A stretch of DNA of 20,473 nucleotides. Source: an uncultured Oscillospiraceae bacterium. Its GTDB lineage: Bacteria > Bacillota > Clostridia > Oscillospirales > Oscillospiraceae. Below are positions 14,497 through 20,473 of this stretch, one piece after another. Numbering within the stretch: position 1 is the first letter of the stretch; each line of letters begins with the position of its first letter. A program made the position numbers and the translations under genes. The stretch is taken from the NCBI GenBank assembly GCA_934660965.1, contig CAKUIM010000033.1:1-20473 (forward strand). The letters are read 5' to 3'. The notes beneath the pieces were generated by a model. The model was not told the origin of the DNA. It saw nothing but the letters and a program-made list of their open reading frames with translations, and ran no database searches.

Positions 14497-15453
14497 ATGC
14501 AGATCAACGGCGTTTTGGGGCCCATCGACACCGCGCAGCTGGGCCAGACGCTGATGCACGAGCATGTGACGTGCGCGGACTGGTCCATGCGGATGAACTT
14601 TGAGGAGGACTTCTTTGACCGGGACGCCATCCGGGACCTGGCCATTCTCCGCTTCCGGGAGGCCAGGGCCTGCGGCATCTCCACGGTGGTGGACGGCACG
14701 CCCATCAACCTGGGCCGGGACATCCGGCTTATCCGGGATGTGGCCGAGGGGTCCGGGGTGAACATCATCGCCTCTACCGGCTTCTACTATCAGCACGAGC
14801 CCGGCCTTGCCGGCCGGAAGGAGGACCAGCTGGTGAGGCTGATGCTCCAGGAGTGCACAAAGGGCATCAACGGCACAGGCATCCTGCCGGGCATTTTCAA
14901 GATCGGCGTGGAGCGGCCCTCCACCACCGACTACAACCGGAAGATGCTCCGGGCGGTGGGCCGGGCGGCGGCGGAGAGCGGCCTGCCCGTGTTCTGCCAC
15001 ACCTGCCCGGCCATCCGCAACGGGGATGAGGCGCTGGACATCCTGCTGGAGAGCGGCGTGAGCGCTCACCGGATCATCATGGGCCACAGCGGCGACTGCG
15101 ACAGCCCCGACTATCTGGAGAGCCTGCTGCGCAGGGGCGTATATCTCGGAATGGACCGCTTCGCCCCCATCTGCGAGGCGGACGCCCCCTTCCGCCAGCG
15201 GGTGGACGTGGTGGCCGAGCTGTGCCGCCGGGGCTGGGGCGGGAAGCTGTTCCTCTCCCACGACGCGGCGGCCTACCTGTGCTTCTTCAACTACTGGGGC
15301 CGGCACCGCGAGCGCATCTGGGAGGAGAGCGAGGGGATGCTCACCCGGGTGCACCGGGAGGTCATCCCGGAGCTGCTGCGCCTTGGGGTGGGGCAGAGCG
15401 CCATCGACGCCATGATGACGGAAAATCCCCGGCGGTTCTTCGAGGGGAACTGA
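14497..15453 (+). CDS. Phosphotriesterase-family (PTE/PLL) metal hydrolase
   Basis: The 318-residue TIM-barrel hydrolase has the family start VLGPIDTAQLGQTLMHEHV and all expected metal ligands in order: HEH (His21, His23), the Lys that is carboxylated in relatives in GIFKIG (Lys135), CHT (His168), MGHSGD (His197) and LSHDAA (Asp256). Relatives hydrolyse lactones or phosphotriesters with a binuclear centre; lactonase activity is the more likely native role, but the substrate is unknown. ATG 14497 follows AAGGAGGG. It is divergent from the sigma-54 activator and the pair is bracketed by related repeats. A lactonase feeding an acyl-CoA pathway would suit the neighbours (inference). Confidence 0.9.
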   Translation: MQINGVLGPIDTAQLGQTLMHEHVTCADWSMRMNFEEDFFDRDAIRDLAILRFREARACGISTVVDGTPINLGRDIRLIRDVAEGSGVNIIASTGFYYQHEPGLAGRKEDQLVRLMLQECTKGINGTGILPGIFKIGVERPSTTDYNRKMLRAVGRAAAESGLPVFCHTCPAIRNGDEALDILLESGVSAHRIIMGHSGDCDSPDYLESLLRRGVYLGMDRFAPICEADAPFRQRVDVVAELCRRGWGGKLFLSHDAAAYLCFFNYWGRHRERIWEESEGMLTRVHREVIPELLRLGVGQSAIDAMMTENPRRFFEGN

Positions 15454-15466
15454 AGATTGGATTGAA

Positions 15467-15499
15467 AAAGCGGCCCTTCCCGCCGGGAAGGGCCGCTTT
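15467..15499. terminator. Terminator after PTE-family gene
   Basis: A 15-bp perfect stem (15467-15481 with 15485-15499) starts 13 nt after the stop. The AAA...TTT ends allow activity in both directions. Confidence 0.88.
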
Positions 15500-15539
15500 G
15501 CTGTGTTCATTGCATAGATAAGGGAGACTTTTTTCTCTC

Positions 15540-15660
15540 CCTCCGTCAGCTTCGCTGACACCTCCCTCGTCAGAGGGAGGCTTGGGGTTGCGCTGGCCGC
15601 TTCGCTACCCTCGTCAGAGGGAGGCTTGAGGGCGTGCCGGCCTCGTCAGAGGGAGGCGTG
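15540..15660. repeat. Intergenic repeat cluster, no gene
   Basis: CCTCGTCAGAGGGAGGC occurs three times here (from about 15565, 15609 and 15641) and once at 12726. The first copy is preceded by a GTCAGC-TTC-GCTGAC hairpin. The 33-bp block 15595-15627 is identical to 12712-12744. Each core can fold as a stem around GTCA. It is probably a REP-like family element and may end the minus-strand crotonase transcript. Confidence 0.8.
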
Positions 15661-15688
15661 GGGGGCGGCTGCACGGAGGGGGAGAGGC

Positions 15689-16471
15689 TTACCTGCCGGA
15701 GAAGCGGGCGGGGCGCTTTTCCAGGAAGGCGGTGGTGCCCTCAATTTTATCCTCGGTGCCCAGCAGGGCCATAAAGCCCAGCTGCTCGGCCAAAAAGCCG
15801 GTGGAGCGGTCGGTATCCAGGGCGTGGTTGAGCACCTGCTTTGCGATGGCCAGGGCCACGGGGCCCTTGCGCATCATGACCTGAGCCACCTCGCGGGCGG
15901 CGTCGAGAAGGTTCTCCGGCTCCACCACCTTCATGACAAGGCCGGCAGCCAGGGCCTCCTGGGCGGTGTACACCCGGCCGGCCAGGATGACCTCCTTGGC
16001 CTGGCCCAGGCCTACCAGACGGGCCAGGCGCTGGGTGCCGCCGCCGCCGGGCAGGATGCCCAGGTTGGTCTCGGGCAGGCCGAACTTGGCGTTGGCGGAG
16101 GCCACGCGGATGTCGCAGGCCAGGGCGGTCTCAAAGCCCGCGCCGAAGGCGGTGCCGTTGACGGCGGCGATGACGGGCTTTGAGAGGTCCTCGATGCGCT
16201 GCAGGGAGTCCAGGCTCCAGGGGTGATGGAGCTGGTAGAGGGGGGTGCGGTCCCGCAGGGCGCGGATGTCTGTGCCGGAGATGAAGGCCTTCTCCCCGGC
16301 GCCGGTGAGGATGAGGACGGACACGCCGGGGTCGCTGTCCGCCTGGGCAAGGCAGAGGTTGACCTCCTCCCAGCACGCGGCGTGGGTGGCGTTGCGCACC
16401 TCGGGGCGGTTGATGGTGATGGTGGCAATGCCGTCCTTCACCTCATAGAGGACGAATTCGAGCGCTTTCAT
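15689..16471 (-). CDS. Enoyl-CoA hydratase (crotonase family)
   Basis: The 260-residue crotonase has the oxyanion-hole strand FISGTDIRAL (64-73) and NGTAFGAG. Both acidic residues of true hydratases are present: Glu114 in GAGFETALACD and Glu134 in FGLPETNLGILPGGGGTQRL. It should add water to a 2-enoyl-CoA in beta-oxidation or run in reverse in butyrate-type synthesis; other crotonase reactions cannot be excluded. ATG 16471 has a weak ribosome site, AAAGGGGAA. It lies 41 nt after etfA, last in the hydrolase-etfB-etfA-crotonase run. No hydroxyacyl-CoA dehydrogenase is adjacent. Confidence 0.92.
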   Translation of the reverse strand: MKALEFVLYEVKDGIATITINRPEVRNATHAACWEEVNLCLAQADSDPGVSVLILTGAGEKAFISGTDIRALRDRTPLYQLHHPWSLDSLQRIEDLSKPVIAAVNGTAFGAGFETALACDIRVASANAKFGLPETNLGILPGGGGTQRLARLVGLGQAKEVILAGRVYTAQEALAAGLVMKVVEPENLLDAAREVAQVMMRKGPVALAIAKQVLNHALDTDRSTGFLAEQLGFMALLGTEDKIEGTTAFLEKRPARFSGR

Positions 16472-16512
16472 GGTAAATATTCCCCTTTCAAAGCGAGTTG
16501 GGAGCGGAAGAC

Positions 16513-17514
16513 TCAGGCCCTGGAGCGGCGGATCTCGTCGGTGAGGACGGGGAGAATCTCGAAAAGGTCGCCCACAAGGCCGTAGTCGGCCACGTCGAAG
16601 ATGGGGGCGCCGGGGTCCTTGTTAATGGCCACGACGACATCCGAGCCGCTCATGCCGGCCACATGCTGGATGGCGCCGGAGATGCCGCAGGCGATGTACA
16701 GCCTGGGGTCGACGGTCTTGCCCGTCTGGCCCACCTGATGGGCGTGGCTGATCCAGCCGGCGTCCACCGCCGCCCGGGAGGCGCCCACCGTGGCGCCCAG
16801 CGCGCGGGCCAGTGCCCGGATGACCTCAAAGCCCTCCGGGCCGCCCACGCCCCGGCCGCCGGAGACGATAATCTCCGCGCCCTCCAGGTCTACGCTCTCG
16901 CCGGCCTCCCGGATGAGCTCCACCACCCGGGTGCGGATGTCGCCGGGGGCGACGCGGATATCCTCCCGGACGACCCGGGCATGGCTCTCGCCGGCGGGAC
17001 TCTTTTTGAATACGCCCGGGCGCACGGTGCCGATCTGGGGCCGGTGGTCGGGGCAGAGGATGGTGGCCATCAGATTGCCGCCGAAGGCGGGGCGGGTCCA
17101 GGCCACGTTGCCGCTCTCGGCGTCGATATCCAGGGCGGTGCAGTCGGCGGTAAGGCCGGTGCCCAGCCGGCAGGACACCCGGGGGCCTAAATCGCGGCCG
17201 TTGCCCGTGGCGCCGATGAGCAGGCTGGTGGGGCCGTACTTCTCAATAAGGGCGGTGAGGGCGGCGGCGTAGGCGTCGGTGGTGTAGTGGGCGTACTCCG
17301 GGGCGTCTGCCACATAAATGATGTCTGCGCCGTGCTCGCCGGCGGCCTGCACGGCGGCGCCGGCCTGATGGCCGATAATCACGGCGCACAGCTGCCCGCC
17401 CTGCTTGTCGGCCAGGGCCCGGCCGGGGGTCAGCAGCTCCAGACCTACATTTTTGGCGCTGCCGTCCTCATTCGTCTCGATGAATACCCAAAGATCTTTG
17501 ATTTTGGCTTCCAT
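16513..17514 (-). CDS. etfA: Electron transfer flavoprotein, alpha subunit
   Basis: The 333-residue protein has the EtfA FAD-binding C-terminal domain, with VSGGRGVGGPEGFEVI (217-232), GASRAAVDAGW, HQVGQTGKTVDPRLYIACGI (259-278) and GAIQHVAGM. The N-terminal domain lacks the ferredoxin-like extension of some clostridial EtfAs. ATG 17514 follows AAAGGAGGGGG. With EtfB it forms the heterodimer that takes electrons from an acyl-CoA dehydrogenase or bifurcates electrons with ferredoxin; which one cannot be decided from this reading. It starts 15 nt after etfB, the usual order. Confidence 0.95.
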   Translation of the reverse strand: MEAKIKDLWVFIETNEDGSAKNVGLELLTPGRALADKQGGQLCAVIIGHQAGAAVQAAGEHGADIIYVADAPEYAHYTTDAYAAALTALIEKYGPTSLLIGATGNGRDLGPRVSCRLGTGLTADCTALDIDAESGNVAWTRPAFGGNLMATILCPDHRPQIGTVRPGVFKKSPAGESHARVVREDIRVAPGDIRTRVVELIREAGESVDLEGAEIIVSGGRGVGGPEGFEVIRALARALGATVGASRAAVDAGWISHAHQVGQTGKTVDPRLYIACGISGAIQHVAGMSGSDVVVAINKDPGAPIFDVADYGLVGDLFEILPVLTDEIRRSRA

Positions 17515-17529
17515 ATTCCGCCCCCTCCT

Positions 17530-18333
17530 TTACAGAATGCCCGCGTCGGCAAGGGCGGTAAAGAGCGCGCGGGCGCCCTCGGCGCCGTCCATGCCGGTGA
17601 GCTTCACGCCGCCCTGCTTTTTCTGCGGGACAAAGGTCTTTTTCACCTTGGTGGGCGAGCCCTTGAGCCCTGCCCGGGCAAGGTCGATGCCTGGCAGATC
17701 CGCCTCGGAGAGCACCGGGATGTCCGCCCGGTTGGCCGCCAGGCGGCGCTTGATGCTGGGGTAGCGCAGGTCCCAGGCGGGCTTGGTGAAGGTGACAAGG
17801 CAGGGCAGGTCTGCCTCCAGGACCTCAAAGCCGGCATCCGTCTCTTTTTTGACGCGGATGAGGGCGCCGTCGGTCTCCGCCTCCAGGCCGCAGGTGATCT
17901 GGGGCAGACCAAGGTGCTCGGCGATCTCGGGGCCCACCTGGGCGGTGTCGCCGTCGATGGCCTGCTTGCCGCAGAAAATGAGGTCGAACCTGCCCTCCCG
18001 CTCCTCCACGGCCCGGATGGCCTGGGAGAGAATGTAGCTGGTGGCCAGGGTGTCGGAGCCGCCGAAGGCCCGGCCGGACACCAGATAGGCCTTGTCGGCG
18101 GCGATGGAAAGGCACTCCTTCAGTACGGCCGCGGCCTGGGGCGGGCCCATGGAGAGCACCACGATCCTGGCGCCGGGGGCCTTGTCCTTGATGCGGGCGG
18201 CGGCCTCCAGGGCATAGCCGTCAAAGGGGTTCAAAATGCTGGGCACACCGTCCCGGATGAGGGTGTTGCGCACCGGGTCGATGCGGATCTCGGCGGTGTC
18301 CGGCACCTGCTTGACGCACACGAGTATGTTCAA
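17530..18333 (-). CDS. etfB: Electron transfer flavoprotein, beta subunit
   Basis: The 267-residue EtfB begins MNILVCVKQVPDT, the classic family start, and carries NPFDGYALEAA (35-45) and the nucleotide-binding CGKQAIDGDTAQVGPEIAEH (121-140). I chose TTG 18333 because GGAGG stands 8 nt before it and the protein start then matches the family; the TTG at 18339 is only 2 nt from the same site. It precedes etfA by 15 nt. The 70-nt gap after the serine hydrolase gene contains palindrome copy 2. Confidence 0.95.
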   Translation of the reverse strand: MNILVCVKQVPDTAEIRIDPVRNTLIRDGVPSILNPFDGYALEAAARIKDKAPGARIVVLSMGPPQAAAVLKECLSIAADKAYLVSGRAFGGSDTLATSYILSQAIRAVEEREGRFDLIFCGKQAIDGDTAQVGPEIAEHLGLPQITCGLEAETDGALIRVKKETDAGFEVLEADLPCLVTFTKPAWDLRYPSIKRRLAANRADIPVLSEADLPGIDLARAGLKGSPTKVKKTFVPQKKQGGVKLTGMDGAEGARALFTALADAGIL

Positions 18334-18381
18334 AATCAAATCCTCCCTTCAATCAACAGAAAGCTGAAAAACAGAGCATAG

Positions 18382-18395
18382 TCTCCATTTGGAGA
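18382..18395. promoter_or_regulatory. Palindrome copy 2, between serine hydrolase and etfB
   Basis: TCTCCATTTGGAGA in the context AGTCTC-N4-TGGAGAA. It is in the gap before etfB, 8 nt past the end of the serine hydrolase gene. No -24/-12 core is visible between it and etfB. Confidence 0.55.
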
Positions 18396-18403
18396 ATACG
18401 GTG

Positions 18404-19522
18404 TTAATGCTTGTGCCAGGGAAGGCCCAGGCCCTCGTAAACGGCCCGCTTGATGCGCCCGCGCAGGGGCTCTGCCTTGGAGCCGCCGCTGTGCAGGACG
18501 TGCTGGGCGTAGAAGAGGGTGATGTCGTTGTGGGTGTCCATCATGGTCAGCGCACCGGCGGCGCCGCCCCAGCCGAACTCGGGGGCCAGGCCGGAGGAGG
18601 GCAGAGGGGTGCGCACGCCGTAGCCGTAGCTGTACCGGCCCTGCAGGCCGGGCCAGTCGAAGCCGGCGAGCTCCTGCCCGGTGAGCTGGGGGCGCTGCAT
18701 GGCGTCCACCGTCTCGGGGGAGAGGAGCCTGCCGCTGATGAAGGCCTCCTGGAAGCGGCAGTAGTCATCCACAGTGGACATGAGGCCCGCGCCGCCGCTT
18801 TCAAAGGCGGGGCCCAGAATGTAGGGGTTGGCGCTGGGCATGGGCACGATTTGGCCGGTCTGCTCCTGATAGAGATACTCCGGGCAGAAGCGCGCGTCCC
18901 GGTCGGGGGTGCGGCGGAAGGCAGTGTCCCGCATGCCGCAGGGCTCGAAGATGTGCCGGCGCATGTATTCGCCGAAGGTCTGGCCGGAGACCACCTCGAT
19001 GACGGCGCCCAGGATATCATGGCCCAGGCTGTAGTTCCAGCGGGTGCCGGGCTGGAAGAGCAGCGGCTCCTCCGCCAGGGCGCGCACCACCTCCCGGGTG
19101 GGGCAGGCGCCGCCGGTGGCCCGCCGGCACGCCTGGACGGCGGGGGATTCCAGATCGTAGCCGAAGCCGCCGGTCATGCACAGCAGATCCCGGATGGTGA
19201 TGGGCTTCTGGGCGGGGACGGTGCCGCCGCCGGCCTTTACGCGCATGGCGCGGTACTCCGGCAGGTAGTCAGAGAGGGCGTCGGTCAGGCGCAGATCGCC
19301 CCGCTCCATGAGCTGAAGGGCGCAGGTGACGGTGAGCACCTTGGTGGCGGAATAGATGTAGTAGATCAGGTCTGCCCGCATGGGAACGGCGTTTTCCCGG
19401 TCGGAAAAGCCGCCGCTGCGGCGGAACACCGGCTGGTGCTTGTAGTAGACGGCGCAGTCATAGCCGGGAATGCCGGCGTCCAGCATCTGGTCAAGGAGCG
19501 AGGAAAGCATGGAAAATTCCAT
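18404..19522 (-). CDS. Serine hydrolase, beta-lactamase/esterase-VIII type
   Basis: The 372-residue protein has the class C beta-lactamase fold markers: SATK (Ser58-x-x-Lys61) nucleophile motif, WNYSLGHDI with Tyr164 (Tyr-Ser-Leu rather than YxN, as in EstB-type esterases), and a C-terminal WGGAAGA in place of KTG. No signal peptide is seen, so it is probably cytoplasmic. An esterase or amidase role is more likely than beta-lactam resistance. ATG 19522 has GGAGGTG at ~8 nt; the open frame to 20017 crosses a promoter and is not used. It sits directly behind a near-consensus sigma-54 promoter and leads toward etfB-etfA-crotonase, so it may release the acyl substrate of that pathway. Confidence 0.92.
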   Translation of the reverse strand: MEFSMLSSLLDQMLDAGIPGYDCAVYYKHQPVFRRSGGFSDRENAVPMRADLIYYIYSATKVLTVTCALQLMERGDLRLTDALSDYLPEYRAMRVKAGGGTVPAQKPITIRDLLCMTGGFGYDLESPAVQACRRATGGACPTREVVRALAEEPLLFQPGTRWNYSLGHDILGAVIEVVSGQTFGEYMRRHIFEPCGMRDTAFRRTPDRDARFCPEYLYQEQTGQIVPMPSANPYILGPAFESGGAGLMSTVDDYCRFQEAFISGRLLSPETVDAMQRPQLTGQELAGFDWPGLQGRYSYGYGVRTPLPSSGLAPEFGWGGAAGALTMMDTHNDITLFYAQHVLHSGGSKAEPLRGRIKRAVYEGLGLPWHKH

Positions 19523-19561
19523 TGTGGGCACCTCCGTATATTTTGACTGCTTGAACATAGA

Positions 19562-19577
19562 TGCAAAAAATGTGCCA
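19562..19577 (-). promoter_or_regulatory. Sigma-54 promoter of serine hydrolase gene
   Basis: On the minus strand TGGCACATTTTTTGCA has GG and GC exactly 10 nt apart, as in TGGCAC-N5-TTGCA. The predicted start is near 19551, giving a ~29-nt leader with a good ribosome site. Confidence 0.88.
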
Positions 19578-19629
19578 GTTTGCGGCGGGGCAGAATATGG
19601 GAAAACAGAGGCATTTTCCGGGGCAAAAG

Positions 19630-19643
19630 TCTCCAAATGGAGA
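19630..19643. promoter_or_regulatory. Palindrome copy 3, putative shared enhancer
   Basis: TCTCCAAATGGAGA lies between the two -24/-12 promoters, its centre about 85 nt upstream of the hydrolase start of transcription and about 128 nt upstream of the thiolase one. These are normal distances for an enhancer-binding-protein site. Confidence 0.7.
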
Positions 19644-19738
19644 AAGCTGTGTCTGACAGGCGAAAAAGAGACCGTCCGGACGGACGCGGAAAAGAGAAAA
19701 AACCGGACGGAGGGCGGATTTTGCAGGGCGGAAAAAGT

Positions 19739-19754
19739 TGGCACGAAAATTGCA
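19739..19754 (+). promoter_or_regulatory. Sigma-54 promoter of thiolase gene
   Basis: TGGCACGAAAATTGCA matches the -24/-12 consensus TGGCACG-N4-TTGCA at every fixed base. The predicted start is near 19765, leaving a leader of about 176 nt before the thiolase ATG. Confidence 0.92.
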
Positions 19755-19940
19755 GGAAACATATGCTGCGCAGAGAATTGCCTCCGGCCCCGGGTGCGGG
19801 GCGGAGAGGATGGGGCGCGATGCGGCCGCCTGGGAATCGGGCGGCAGGGAAAAGCGGTATCCAAGAGGGCGTCCCGCAGGCGCTCCCTTTGATATAAATA
19901 TGGTTGGATCAGGCTTTGATCCAGAAAGGAACCAAGAGAA

Positions 19941-20473
19941 ATGGAAAAGCGAGAGATCGTATTTGTAGACGGCATGCGTACCGGCTTCGGCCGGATGGGC
20001 GGCACCCTGCGCGACATTTACGCCACGGATCTGGCTGCTATGACCGTGCATGCGCTGCTGGAAAAGACCAAGATTCTGGAGCGGGGCAAGGTGGACTCCC
20101 TGTTCTGCGGCACCGCTCTGGGCGATGCGCAGGCGGGCGGCCCTGCCCGTTACGTGGTGCTGGCCTCCGGCCTGCCCATCGAGACCTCTGCGTCTTATGT
20201 TGAGATGCAGTGCGGCAGCGCCATCGACTCCATCAACCACGCGGCGTGGAAGATGCTGGCGGGCGAGGCGGACGTGATGATCGCCGGCGGCATGGAGAGC
20301 TACAGCCAGCTGACCGTGAAGTTCCCCACCTCCATCCAGCCCTATAAGGCCATTCCGCCCCTGCCCCTGCCCTCCAAGCTGGCTCCCACCCCCGATCAGA
20401 ACATCAGCATGATCGAGGTTTCCGACACCATGGCGGCCAAGTGGGGCATCACCCGCGAGGAGTGCGACGAGTT
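19941..20473 (+). CDS. Thiolase (acetyl-CoA acetyltransferase family), 3' partial
   Basis: The open frame starts at ATG 19941, about 10 nt after AAAGGA, and runs off the window at 177 codons. It begins MEKREIVFVDGMRTGFGRMGG, typical of thiolases, and carries the acyl-accepting Cys91 in VEMQCGSAIDSI, followed by the AGGMESYS loop. The second Cys and the two His motifs lie beyond the window. It should condense or cleave beta-ketoacyl-CoA; acetyl-CoA C-acetyltransferase versus a longer-chain thiolase cannot be decided. It is divergent from the serine hydrolase-etf-crotonase run and has its own sigma-54 promoter, so it is probably in the same regulon, perhaps first of an operon that continues to the right. 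Confidence 0.93.
   Translation, partial: MEKREIVFVDGMRTGFGRMGGTLRDIYATDLAAMTVHALLEKTKILERGKVDSLFCGTALGDAQAGGPARYVVLASGLPIETSASYVEMQCGSAIDSINHAAWKMLAGEADVMIAGGMESYSQLTVKFPTSIQPYKAIPPLPLPSKLAPTPDQNISMIEVSDTMAAKWGITREECDE

Larger units (their letters stand above)
19523..19940. other. Divergent sigma-54 control region, no gene
   Basis: This 418-nt gap between serine hydrolase and thiolase contains two opposed -24/-12 promoters, one palindrome between them and a long thiolase leader. No acceptable coding frame is seen in it. Confidence 0.75.

Noticed and set aside
15540..15660. CRISPR-like repeat array
   Set aside because: The repeated unit is ~17 bp, spacing is irregular, spacers are absent or repeat-like, and no cas genes are near; it is an intergenic hairpin repeat.
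18404..19522. Class C beta-lactamase for drug resistance
   Set aside because: It lacks a signal peptide, has Tyr-Ser-Leu instead of YxN and WGG in place of KTG, and sits in a metabolic operon; esterase-type is the better reading.
19523..20017. 165-residue N-terminal extension of the serine hydrolase
   Set aside because: It runs through the sigma-54 promoters and into the thiolase on the other strand; ATG 19522 has a good ribosome site.

Overview
The window is about two-thirds G+C and reads like a chromosomal stretch of a high-GC anaerobic Clostridia, most likely an Oscillospiraceae gut bacterium of the Flavonifractor / Lawsonibacter / Intestinimonas type. The clues are AGGAGG-type ribosome sites, frequent GTG and TTG starts, an SLH-anchored surface protein, a two-gene SUF-like Fe-S system, BlaI/BlaR1-like signalling with a lineage-specific sensor domain, and an Etf/thiolase/crotonase acyl-CoA module under sigma-54. 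The taxon is an inference from gene style; nothing in the window proves it.

Layout. 1-1138: 3' part of a surface protein ending in three SLH motifs, followed by a strong hairpin. 1283-1459: minus-strand initiator tRNA-Met and tRNA-Leu(UAA), both with encoded CCA, behind a consensus promoter. 1624-1812: a small one-pass membrane protein. 1905-3472: a minus-strand run of three membrane proteins (MFS transporter, 119-aa protein, 46-aa protein). 3593-5243: minus-strand SufC-like ATPase and SufB/D-like scaffold, overlapping by 8 nt. 5409-6098: a divergent ferritin-like protein. 6371-10026: BlaI repressor and a 1088-residue BlaR1-type M56 protease that overlap by one base, behind a consensus promoter carrying two BlaI-box-like sites. 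10132-11169: M42 metallopeptidase. 11320-12162: VanW-family protein. 12330-12548: cold-shock protein with a structured leader. 12600-12775 and 15540-15660: related intergenic repeats.

The most interesting part is 12772-20473. It holds a PAS-AAA+-Fis sigma-54 activator (minus), a divergent phosphotriesterase-family hydrolase (plus), and a minus-strand run of serine hydrolase, EtfB, EtfA and enoyl-CoA hydratase, facing a plus-strand thiolase cut by the window end. Between the serine hydrolase and the thiolase lie two back-to-back, near-consensus -24/-12 (sigma-54) promoters with a 14-bp palindrome between them. The same palindrome recurs over the predicted start of transcription of the activator gene and in the gap before etfB. 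I read this as a small self-contained sigma-54 regulon: an activator senses a ligand through its PAS domain, binds the palindromes, and switches on a hydrolase plus a beta-oxidation-like acyl-CoA route that passes electrons to EtfAB. The substrate is unknown. An acyl-CoA dehydrogenase and a 3-hydroxyacyl-CoA dehydrogenase would be expected and are not in the window; they may lie beyond the thiolase.
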